Assembly: GCA_947177435.1 (NCBI GenBank) | Contig: CAMWUM010000071.1 | Coordinates: 1 to 8,605 of the forward strand | DNA: 8,605 nt | Source of the DNA: an uncultured Muribaculaceae bacterium | Lineage (GTDB): Bacteria > Bacteroidota > Bacteroidia > Bacteroidales > Muribaculaceae | Reading direction: 5' to 3' | Part shown: one piece after another, positions 1 to 8,605 of the stretch | Layout of the letters: each line of letters opens with the position of its first letter | Numbering within the stretch: the stretch's first letter is position 1 | Position numbers and translations under genes: made by a program | The notes under the pieces: generated by a model | What the model was told of the DNA's origin: nothing | Seen by the model: the letters and a program-made list of their open reading frames with translations, nothing else | The model's database searches: none

Positions 1-36
1 TTTGCGCTCTAATAATAGTGTGCAATTTTTATTCCT

Positions 37-1566
<1,530 letters not shown>

Positions 1567-1593
1567 CACCTCTACTCCCCCAGTCACTAACCT

Positions 1594-2613
<1,020 letters not shown>

Positions 2614-2620
2614 ACTTGCA

Positions 2621-2650
2621 CGCAGCGCCGGCCCCGCGGCCGGCGCTGCG
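2621..2650 (+). promoter_or_regulatory. Perfect 13-bp GC-rich hairpin between mreB and mreC
   Basis: Bases 2621-2633 and 2638-2650 are exact reverse complements around a four-base loop (CCGC at 2634-2637). The stem is almost entirely G-C. It begins 7 bases after the mreB stop codon and ends 18 bases before the TTG proposed as the mreC start. No T-tract follows (the next bases are C-rich), so a classical full terminator is unlikely. A 3'-end stabiliser or processing site for mreB mRNA, a partial attenuator, or a pause element would fit. I see no second copy in the window. The structure is seen directly; the role is inference. Confidence 0.7.
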
Positions 2651-2668
2651 CATATTCCCCTCCCCGCC

Positions 2669-3517
2669 TTGCACGAGCTAATCACATTTTTCATACGCAA
2701 CAGCAAGTGGTTCTTGTTCGCGGCGCTCGTCGCCGTCGGGTGCGCCATGCTATGCAGCCGCAACCCGTACCAGCACCACGTCTACCTCACCACGGCCAAC
2801 TCGGTCGTGGCCAGCGTATATAATGCCAGCAACGAGGTGACCTCCTACTTCAACCTGCGCCAGGCCAACGAGGAGCTCAACGAGCGCAACGCCCAGCTCC
2901 AGGCCGAACTCCAAGCCATGCAGGAGCAGCTGTACGACGCCCGTGCCGAACTCGCCGCCGACACGGCGCTGATGGCCCCGGCCATGCGCCGATTCGACTT
3001 CATCGTGGCCCACGTCATCAACAACTCCGTGGCCCGCCCGTGCAACTACATCACCATCAACCGCGGCGCCCTCGACGGCGTCAAGCCCGAGATGGGCGTG
3101 ATCGACCAGAACGGCGTGGTGGGCATCGTCAACGTGGTGGGCCCCCACAGCGCCCGCATAATCTCGGTGCTCAACCCCAACCTCCAGCTCAGCTGCAAGG
3201 TCAAGAACAATGACAACTTCGGCTCGCTCGTCTGGGAGGGCGGCGACCCCGAAATCGCCATCCTCACCGAGCTGCCCAAGCACACCGTCTACCAGCCCGG
3301 CGACACGGTGATCACCACCGGGTACTCCAACATCTTCCCCGAGGGCGTGCCCGTGGGAGTGGTGATCGACGACCTTGGCCACAAAAACGACAACTTCTTC
3401 ACCCTGCGCGTCAAGCTGTTCACCGACTTTGCCCGCCTGAGCAATGTGCAGGTAATCACCAACAACCAGCTCGAGGAGCTCCGCACCCTCGAGGAGGCCG
3501 ACCAAAAACAGAAGTGA
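2669..3517 (+). CDS. mreC: Rod-shape-determining protein MreC (TTG start proposed)
   Basis: MreC is a bitopic inner-membrane protein whose periplasmic part forms filaments and activates the PBP2-RodA pair. From the proposed start (282 aa) it has a short cytoplasmic end, one membrane helix at about residues 14-29, a coiled coil at about 56-95 (NEELNERNAQLQ... heptad-like), and the beta-rich MreC domain at about 110-270 with NGVVGIV and the closing FPEGVPVG motif. The reading frame has no ATG before the helix; the first ATG (2747) would cut it. The open candidates are TTG at 2585, which overlaps mreB by 29 bases and adds a 28-residue Ser/Ala/Pro-rich prefix, and TTG at 2669, giving MHELITFFIRNSKWFLF. 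The latter matches the length and N-terminal pattern I know for Bacteroidetes MreC, so I chose it. mreD starts 3 bases after the stop. Confidence 0.93.
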   Translation: MHELITFFIRNSKWFLFAALVAVGCAMLCSRNPYQHHVYLTTANSVVASVYNASNEVTSYFNLRQANEELNERNAQLQAELQAMQEQLYDARAELAADTALMAPAMRRFDFIVAHVINNSVARPCNYITINRGALDGVKPEMGVIDQNGVVGIVNVVGPHSARIISVLNPNLQLSCKVKNNDNFGSLVWEGGDPEIAILTELPKHTVYQPGDTVITTGYSNIFPEGVPVGVVIDDLGHKNDNFFTLRVKLFTDFARLSNVQVITNNQLEELRTLEEADQKQK

Positions 3518-3520
3518 GCC

Positions 3521-4042
3521 ATGGCTAAGATTATCGCCGCATACATCCTGCGCCTGGCGCTGCTGATTCTGGCCCAAGCCGTGATTTTCAACAATCTCGT
3601 GCTCTTCAACGTGGCCGTGCCCCTGGTCTTCGTCTATGGCATCATCTCCATGCCCGTCACCTGGAGCACCAACGTGTCGATGCTCATAGGCTTCGCCACC
3701 GGAGCGCTAGTCGACATATTCTCCAACACCCTGGGCGTGTTCACCCTCAGCAGCACCATCCTCGCCTTTGCCCGCAAGCCCCTGTTCCACCTCTACGTGC
3801 AGCGCGACGACGACCTCAGCGGCCTGCGCCCCAGCCAGCGCTCAATGGGCACGGCCGCCTTCCTGAAATACGCCCTGACGATGGTGCTGGCCTTCTGCAT
3901 CCTGTGCTTCACCATTGACGCATTCTTCATCTTCAGCCCCTGGCGCTATCTGCTGCAGATCGGCACCAGCACGGTCTACACCCTTGTCATAATCTACGCT
4001 CTCGACTCAATCTTCACACGCCAGCATGAGAAAAGACTATAA
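3521..4042 (+). CDS. mreD: Rod-shape-determining membrane protein MreD
   Basis: MreD is a small polytopic inner-membrane partner of MreC in the rod complex; its biochemical role is modulatory and less understood. The 173-aa protein is mostly hydrophobic, with about five predicted membrane segments: roughly residues 5-25, 29-45, 50-70, 113-130 and 140-163. A polar, Arg/Asp-rich loop lies at about 90-108. The segment GALVDIFSNTLGV at about 61-73 matches the GxxxDxxs(n)xxG pattern seen in the family. Identification rests on this motif, the size, the hydropathy and the position between mreC and PBP2. It starts 3 bases after mreC, and its last 17 bases overlap the PBP2 gene, which suggests translational coupling on both sides. 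Confidence 0.93.
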   Translation: MAKIIAAYILRLALLILAQAVIFNNLVLFNVAVPLVFVYGIISMPVTWSTNVSMLIGFATGALVDIFSNTLGVFTLSSTILAFARKPLFHLYVQRDDDLSGLRPSQRSMGTAAFLKYALTMVLAFCILCFTIDAFFIFSPWRYLLQIGTSTVYTLVIIYALDSIFTRQHEKRL

Positions 4043-5882
4043 TCTCGAAAAGAGAAAGTTTGTGATTGCCGGCTTCCTGCTTTTGATTGCCATTATCTAC
4101 GGCATCAGGCTCTTCAACCTGCAGATCGCCGACGATAAGTACAAGCAGTCAGCCGACACCAACGCTTTCCTGCGCAAGACGATATATCCCTCACGCGGCC
4201 TCATCTACGACCGCAACGGCGAGCTCGTGGTCTACAACCAGGCCGCTTACGACGTAATGCTCATCCCGCGCGACGTCGAGCCGTTCGACACCGCCGACTT
4301 CTGCCGCGCCCTCAACATTACCCCCGAGGATCTCAGCCGCCGGTTTGAGGACATGCGCAAAAATCCCAGCTACTCATCTTACACCCCCCAGCGCCTGATC
4401 AGCCACCTCTCGGCCGAGGACTACGGGCGCCTGCAGGAGAGGCTGTACCGATTTCCCGGTTTCTACATCCAGAGCCGCACCCTGCGTCAGTATGCCCACC
4501 CCACAGGCGCCAACGTGCTGGGCAACATACGCGAGGCCAATGCCACCGATATACAAAACGACCCGTACTACGCGCCCGGCGATTATACCGGCGACATGGG
4601 CGTGGAGAAAAGTTACGAGCGACACCTGCGCGGCATCAAGGGCGTCGAAATACTGATCCGCGACGCCCGAGGCCGCATACAGGGCCGATACGACGAGGGC
4701 CGGCAGGACGTGCCCCCCACGGCAGGACGCAACCTCACGCTCAGCATCGACATACGCCTGCAGGAGTACGCCGAGTCGCTCCTCGTAGGCAAGCGCGGCG
4801 CCGTCGTGGCCATCGAGCCCAGCACAGGCGAGATCCTATGCCTGGCCACATCCCCGTCTTACGACCCGCGCCTGCTCGTGGGCCGCGAGCGCGGCGCCAA
4901 CTACCGCGAGTTGGTAAACCGTCCCGACTGGCCGCTGTTTGACCGCTCCATCATGGGCGCCTATCCCCCCGGCTCCACATTCAAGCCCACCCAGGCCCTG
5001 CTGCTGCTGCAGGAGGGCATCATCACGCCCGAGACCGCATACCCCTGCTCGCGCGGCTACCACAGCGGCAACCTCACCGTCGGCTGCCACGGCCACGGTT
5101 CGCCCCTGCCGGTTCGCCCCGCCCTGCAGACTTCGTGCAACGCATTCTTCTGTTACGGATTCAAGGCCATGATCGACCGCCGTGGCAAGTACGGCTCGTC
5201 ATCCAACGCCTTCGAGGTATGGAAAAACCACCTCGTCACCATGGGCTACGGCTACCGCCTGGGCATCGACATGCCCGGCGAGGTGCGCGGATTCATCCCC
5301 AACTCCGCTTTCTACGACAAATACCACGGCCCCGGCCACTGGAGCGCCAACTCCATCATCTCCGTATCCATCGGCCAGGGTGAGGTGCTGGCCACCCCCG
5401 TGCAAATCGCCAACCTGGCCGCCACCGTGGCCAACCGCGGCTGGTTCATCACCCCCCACGTGGTCAAGGGCATACAAGACACCGTCATCGACGAGCAGTA
5501 CCGCACGCCGCGCCATCCCGACATCGACGCCAAATTCTATGACATCGTGGCCGAGGGCATGCGCATGGCCGTCACCGGAGGCACGTGCCGAGGCGCCGCG
5601 CTCAGCGGCATCGAGGTGTGCGGCAAGACCGGCACCGCTCAGAATCCCCACGGCCAGGACCACTCAGCGTTCATGGGCTTTGCCCCCTACCACGACCCCA
5701 AAATCGCCGTGTGCGCCTACGTCGAGAACGCCGGTTTCGGCGCCACGTTCGGCGTGCCCATCGGCAGCCTCGTGATGGAAAAGTACCTCAACGACTCGAT
5801 CGCACCCGAGCGCAAATACATCGAAGCCCGCATGCTTAACACATCAGTCTACTATGCGCCTCCTAAGAAGAAATCCAAGTGA
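4026..5882 (+). CDS. mrdA: Penicillin-binding protein 2, class B transpeptidase of the elongasome
   Basis: PBP2 is a D,D-transpeptidase that crosslinks lateral-wall peptidoglycan in the periplasm, paired with RodA. The 618-aa protein has a short basic cytoplasmic end, one membrane anchor at about residues 11-31, the pedestal domain beginning with PSRGLIYDRNGE at about 55-66, and a transpeptidase domain from about residue 245. All three penicillin-binding motifs are present: STFK with catalytic S317, SCN at 370-372, and KTGTA at 534-538. The length is ordinary for PBP2. Between STFK and SCN lies a Cys/His-rich stretch (C341, C354, H355, H357) that recalls the metal-binding insert of PBP2 in other phyla. 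The C-terminus ends in a Lys-rich tail (KKKSK) encoded within the 29-base overlap with rodA. The start overlaps mreD by 17 bases. PBP2 rather than PBP3 (FtsI) is supported by the mreD/rodA context. Confidence 0.97.
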   Translation: MRKDYNLEKRKFVIAGFLLLIAIIYGIRLFNLQIADDKYKQSADTNAFLRKTIYPSRGLIYDRNGELVVYNQAAYDVMLIPRDVEPFDTADFCRALNITPEDLSRRFEDMRKNPSYSSYTPQRLISHLSAEDYGRLQERLYRFPGFYIQSRTLRQYAHPTGANVLGNIREANATDIQNDPYYAPGDYTGDMGVEKSYERHLRGIKGVEILIRDARGRIQGRYDEGRQDVPPTAGRNLTLSIDIRLQEYAESLLVGKRGAVVAIEPSTGEILCLATSPSYDPRLLVGRERGANYRELVNRPDWPLFDRSIMGAYPPGSTFKPTQALLLLQEGIITPETAYPCSRGYHSGNLTVGCHGHGSPLPVRPALQTSCNAFFCYGFKAMIDRRGKYGSSSNAFEVWKNHLVTMGYGYRLGIDMPGEVRGFIPNSAFYDKYHGPGHWSANSIISVSIGQGEVLATPVQIANLAATVANRGWFITPHVVKGIQDTVIDEQYRTPRHPDIDAKFYDIVAEGMRMAVTGGTCRGAALSGIEVCGKTGTAQNPHGQDHSAFMGFAPYHDPKIAVCAYVENAGFGATFGVPIGSLVMEKYLNDSIAPERKYIEARMLNTSVYYAPPKKKSK

Positions 5883-7332
5883 AGAGTCGATCTTCAAGAA
5901 CCTTGACTGGCTCACCATCATACTGTACCTGGCCATGGTGTGCTGCGGCGCCGTCAGCATCTACGCCGCCAGCTACGACTTCGACCAGGCCAGCATGTTC
6001 TCCTTCGCCGAATTCTCAGGCAAGCAGATGCGCTGGATCCTGATGGCCCTCGGCATCGGCTTAGTGCTGCTGCTGATAGAAACGCGCATCTACGAGACCT
6101 ACGCCTACCTCATCTACGCCGTTATGATACTGCTGCTGCTGGTCACCCCGTTTGTCGCGCCCGACATCAAAGGCTCGCGCTCGTGGATAGTGCTCGGCCC
6201 GATGAGCCTGCAGCCGGCCGAGTTCGCCAAGTCGGCCACCGCCCTGGCGCTCGCCCGCCTGTTCAGCGGCTATAACTTCAAGCTCAACGCCAAGATCGGC
6301 AACTACGCCCGCGCCCTGCTCATCATTTGCCTGCCCATTCTGCTCATCCTCCTGCAGAAAGAGACCGGTTCGGCCCTCGTCTACCTCGCTCTCTTCTTCG
6401 TACTCTACCGCGAGGGCATGAGCGGACTGGTGCTCTTCGCCGCCGCCTTCGCCGTCACCATCTTCGTCGTGTCGATCAAGTACAGCGAGGCTCTGGTGCT
6501 CGGCACCCCCGCCGGACAGTTCTGGCTGCTCGTGGCCATCGCCTTCATAATCCTTGTCATGTCAGGCATCTACGGCAAGAACCGACTTGAAGTGTGCCGC
6601 AACCTCCTGCTCGGTTACATCGGTTGCGCCGCCGTCATCGTCATCCTCGAGGCCTGGGCCAAAGTGCCCGTTCCGGGACTGCCCGTCATGCTCGGCATCA
6701 TCGGCGCAGCCTGTGCCTACCTCGCTTTCGAAGCCATGCGCACCCGACTGCCCCGCCTGTTCGTGCCCGTGGCCACCGCCGTGCTGTCGGTCGTGTTCCT
6801 CTTCTCCGTCGATATGGCCTTTGACAAGCTCCAGTACCACCAGCAAATGCGCATCAAGGTCGTGCTCGGCCTCGAGCAGGACCTGCGCGGCGCCGGCTAC
6901 AACGTCAACCAGTCAAAAATCGCCATCGGCTCGGGCGGCCTCACCGGCAAAGGCTTCCTCGAAGGCACGCAGACCAAACTCAAATACGTGCCCGAGCAGC
7001 ACACCGACTTCATCTTCTGCACCATCGGCGAGGAAGAAGGCTTCTGGGGCACAACGCTCGTCGAGCTCATGTTCATAGCCCTAATCTTAAGGATAATCCA
7101 CATCGCCGAGCGACAGCCTACAGCCTTCGGGCGCGTCTACGCCTACTGCGTAGCCTCCTACCTCATCTTCCACTTCTGTGTCAACATCGGCATGGTCATC
7201 GGCCTTTGCCCCGTCATCGGCATCCCCCTCCCCTTCTTCAGTTACGGCGGCTCATCCCTCTGGGGCTTCACCATCCTCCTGTTCATCCTCCTGCGCATCG
7301 ACGCCTCCCGCAAGCGCGTCCTCTCCTACTAA
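5854..7332 (+). CDS. rodA: SEDS peptidoglycan glycosyltransferase RodA
   Basis: RodA polymerises glycan strands from lipid II in the inner membrane as the partner of PBP2. The 492-aa protein is highly hydrophobic with at least ten membrane segments. SEDS hallmarks are GSRSWI at 107-112, LQPAEFAKS at 119-127, the periplasmic-loop segment DLRGAGYNVNQSK containing D343 (aligning with the Asp essential in studied RodA proteins), AIGSGGLTGKG, the GTQ...PEQHTDFIF block near 365-382, and PFFSYGGSS at 460-468. It is about 120 residues longer than E. coli RodA (370 aa). The extra length is mainly additional hydrophobic segments between about 190 and 330, before the D343 loop, a layout I associate with Bacteroidetes RodA. 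The start is the only ATG before the first helix and lies inside the end of mrdA (29-base overlap). No terminator is visible after its stop. Confidence 0.97.
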   Translation: MRLLRRNPSEESIFKNLDWLTIILYLAMVCCGAVSIYAASYDFDQASMFSFAEFSGKQMRWILMALGIGLVLLLIETRIYETYAYLIYAVMILLLLVTPFVAPDIKGSRSWIVLGPMSLQPAEFAKSATALALARLFSGYNFKLNAKIGNYARALLIICLPILLILLQKETGSALVYLALFFVLYREGMSGLVLFAAAFAVTIFVVSIKYSEALVLGTPAGQFWLLVAIAFIILVMSGIYGKNRLEVCRNLLLGYIGCAAVIVILEAWAKVPVPGLPVMLGIIGAACAYLAFEAMRTRLPRLFVPVATAVLSVVFLFSVDMAFDKLQYHQQMRIKVVLGLEQDLRGAGYNVNQSKIAIGSGGLTGKGFLEGTQTKLKYVPEQHTDFIFCTIGEEEGFWGTTLVELMFIALILRIIHIAERQPTAFGRVYAYCVASYLIFHFCVNIGMVIGLCPVIGIPLPFFSYGGSSLWGFTILLFILLRIDASRKRVLSY

Positions 7333-7365
7333 CCCCTATTCCCATTGACATATCACCCTAACAAA

Positions 7366-8070
7366 ATGACAAACAGCAAAATATACAATGTCTATTGTGA
7401 TGAAAGCTGCCATCTCCAAAATGGCCGTTATAAAGATTATGCAATGGTTATTGGCGGAATCACATGCCCTAATGAATTAAAAAAACAGATATCTGACCAA
7501 ATAAGAGCAATTAAAGCTCAATATGGAGTATATCGTGATACAGAAATAAAATGGAATAAAGTTTCTCCCGCCAAGTTGGATTACTATACGGCTCTTGTAA
7601 ATTATTTCTTTGACTGCAGCCACTTGTCTCTCAATACCATAATCATAAATAAAAGAGAGCTGGATTTGGCACGGCTCCATCTGACACACGATGAGTTTTA
7701 TTATCACGCATATTTTTTAATGTTAAGCCGCATTTTTGCTCCAGGCCGAGAGTATGCCATCTACATTGACATTAAAGATACGCGCAGTCAACAAAAGGTT
7801 AAAAAATTGCATGATGTATTATGCAATAGCCACTACGATTTCAACCGCCAAATGATACATCGTGTTCAGCAAATTCGGTCTAACGAGGTCGAGATAATGG
7901 GATTAACCGATCTTTTCATAGGCGCGCTTTCCTATCTGCATCGCGGATTGAATACTAATGCCGCAAAATTAGCGCTTATCGAATTAATCCGACAAAGAAG
8001 CGGTTACTCTCTGACATCGAATACTTGGCCCCTTGAACCCAAATTCAATATATTAGTGTGGCATGGATGA
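7366..8070 (+). CDS. DUF3800-like protein, possible RNase H-fold nuclease
   Basis: This 234-aa soluble protein has no signal peptide or membrane segment. Its N-terminus reads VYCDESCH (D12, E13), matching the YxDESG opening of the DUF3800 family with the Gly replaced by Cys. Further conserved-looking acidic positions follow in order: EIKW (E60), YIDIKD (D135, D138), and EIMGLTDLFIGAL (E176, D182). This D/E...E...D...D/E series at the ends of predicted beta strands suggests an RNase H-like metal site, but catalytic activity is inference. A TTG at 7345 would add seven residues; I chose ATG 7366, which directly precedes the first beta strand and follows an A-rich stretch (AACAAA). It starts 33 bases after rodA, with no promoter I can recognise. 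Its codons are AT-rich, unlike all upstream genes, which suggests acquisition by transfer. It overlaps the next gene by 8 bases. Confidence 0.75.
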   Translation: MTNSKIYNVYCDESCHLQNGRYKDYAMVIGGITCPNELKKQISDQIRAIKAQYGVYRDTEIKWNKVSPAKLDYYTALVNYFFDCSHLSLNTIIINKRELDLARLHLTHDEFYYHAYFLMLSRIFAPGREYAIYIDIKDTRSQQKVKKLHDVLCNSHYDFNRQMIHRVQQIRSNEVEIMGLTDLFIGALSYLHRGLNTNAAKLALIELIRQRSGYSLTSNTWPLEPKFNILVWHG

Positions 8071-8575
8071 AAATAGTGAAATAGAACAATATCTCGAACT
8101 GCCCGAACTTATTGAACTCTCGCAATTTGGCGGGAATTTTAATCGTTATCTCGAAGCCGTATATGAGATATTCGCTGATGAGTTCATACGCAAGCGTCCT
8201 ATGTTCAGGGGAATCAGATTAGCCTTAAAGAAATATCCTGTAACCGATGGCAAGGAAGCGACATTTTGGCATATGACTTCCGAGGGCGAAGACGAAGAGA
8301 ATAGAATTCCTGACATGAGACGCCTGGAGCGCATCAAATGGCCGTCTTTCATTATAAACAACAGTGAACATCCGTATCTCAGAGTATGGGAAAATACTCG
8401 CGGGAACAAAACCAATGTGCTAATCTTGCACAACGATGAGAATTATGTTGTTATCCTTCGCAAAGGCAATGGATATCTACTCCCATGGACTGCCTACCTG
8501 ATAGAACACAACTGGCGTAAAAAGAAATTTATTAAGGAATATGAAGAGTATATAAAAAGCAAGGAGCGGCAATGA
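8063..8575 (+). CDS. Small protein resembling predicted PBECR/RelE-like nucleases
   Basis: This is a 170-aa protein without membrane segments. The N-terminal 45 residues are acidic and Leu/Phe-rich, probably helical. The rest resembles, to my eye, the predicted phage-type Barnase/EndoU/ColicinE5-D/RelE-like nuclease (PBECR) domains. There is a strand-like FWHMTSEG at 68-75 with H70, then RRLERIKWP at 86-94, VWEN at 108-111, strands at about 117-123 and 128-133 (NVLILHN, YVVILRK), GYLLPWTAYLIEH at 137-149, and a basic Lys-rich C-terminal helix (RKKKFIKEYEEY). H70, R87, R90, W93 and H149 are candidate functional residues. No database search was possible, so the family call is tentative and the function unknown. 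It overlaps the DUF3800-like gene by 8 bases (ATGGATGA), implying coupled translation, and shares its AT-rich composition. A toxin, effector or nucleic-acid-processing partner is possible. Confidence 0.6.
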   Translation: MDENSEIEQYLELPELIELSQFGGNFNRYLEAVYEIFADEFIRKRPMFRGIRLALKKYPVTDGKEATFWHMTSEGEDEENRIPDMRRLERIKWPSFIINNSEHPYLRVWENTRGNKTNVLILHNDENYVVILRKGNGYLLPWTAYLIEHNWRKKKFIKEYEEYIKSKERQ

Positions 8576-8593
8576 CCGCTCCCGTTTCTCTTT
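8563..8593 (+). terminator. Hairpin terminator enclosing the stop codon of the last gene
   Basis: GGAGCGG (8563-8569) and CCGCTCC (8576-8582) form a perfect 7-bp stem with a six-base loop (CAATGA, 8570-8575). The loop contains the TGA stop of the preceding gene at 8573-8575. A pyrimidine and T-rich tract follows (CGTTTCTCTTT, 8583-8593). This fits an intrinsic terminator for the + strand and is the first convincing one in the window. It would end the transcript carrying the two AT-rich genes and, if there is read-through, the whole operon. Confidence 0.65.
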
Positions 8594-8605
8594 CAACGCC
8601 TGGTT

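Noticed and set aside
1..36. TTTG at position 1 and an AT-rich stretch before purH as a Bacteroidetes-type promoter
   Set aside because: No TAnnTTTG -7 box lies at a proper distance, and the predicted start site would fall almost on the ATG. The window begins too close to judge.
2621..2650. Intrinsic terminator ending the mreB transcript
   Set aside because: The stem is strong, but it is followed by a C-rich stretch rather than T residues, and the essential partner genes lie directly downstream, so full termination is unlikely.
2819..2825. TATAATG-like sequence within mreC as an internal promoter
   Set aside because: It lies in conserved coding sequence, has no matching upstream element and follows the wrong consensus for this phylum; most likely chance.
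7345..7350. TTGACA before the DUF3800-like gene as a -35 box
   Set aside because: No -10 element lies about 17 bases downstream; the nearest TATACAAT-like sequence is too far and inside the gene. This consensus is also not the one used by Bacteroidetes primary sigma factors.

Overview
The window is almost fully coding on the + strand and shows one dense gene run from what is most likely a high-GC member of the Bacteroidales. Evidence for this is the gene order purH-mreB-mreC-mreD-PBP2-rodA, protein sequences very close to Bacteroides-type PurH and MreB, an unusually long (492 aa) RodA, and the absence of Shine-Dalgarno motifs before the starts. Muribaculaceae is my best guess at family level, but this is inference only. 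No stretch longer than about 60 bases lies outside a gene, so there is no large non-coding region to describe.

Layout. Positions 37-1566 hold purH, which encodes the last two steps of de novo IMP synthesis. Positions 1594-7332 hold a complete elongasome (rod-complex) operon: mreB, mreC, mreD, the class B transpeptidase PBP2 (mrdA) and the SEDS glycosyltransferase rodA. MreB filaments organise the complex from the cytoplasm, MreC and MreD link it across the inner membrane, and PBP2 and RodA carry out crosslinking and glycan polymerisation of lateral-wall peptidoglycan. mreC/mreD are 3 bases apart, mreD/mrdA overlap by 17 bases and mrdA/rodA overlap by 29 bases, pointing to one coupled transcript. 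The exception is the mreB-mreC junction, which contains a perfect 13-bp GC-rich hairpin. mreC has no ATG ahead of its membrane segment; a TTG at 2669, just after the hairpin, fits the family N-terminus best.

Immediately after rodA the base composition changes abruptly. One 60-base line in purH (901-960) is 77% GC, while one in the next gene (7501-7560) is 27% GC. This AT-rich tail carries two overlapping genes: a DUF3800-type protein with a plausible RNase H-like acidic site (7366-8070), and a small basic-tailed protein that resembles predicted RelE/Barnase-like (PBECR-type) nucleases (8063-8575). A hairpin terminator is built around the stop codon of the second gene. These two genes look like a horizontally acquired two-gene cassette placed behind the housekeeping operon. 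They are the best candidate for something undescribed here, but their function cannot be proven from sequence alone.
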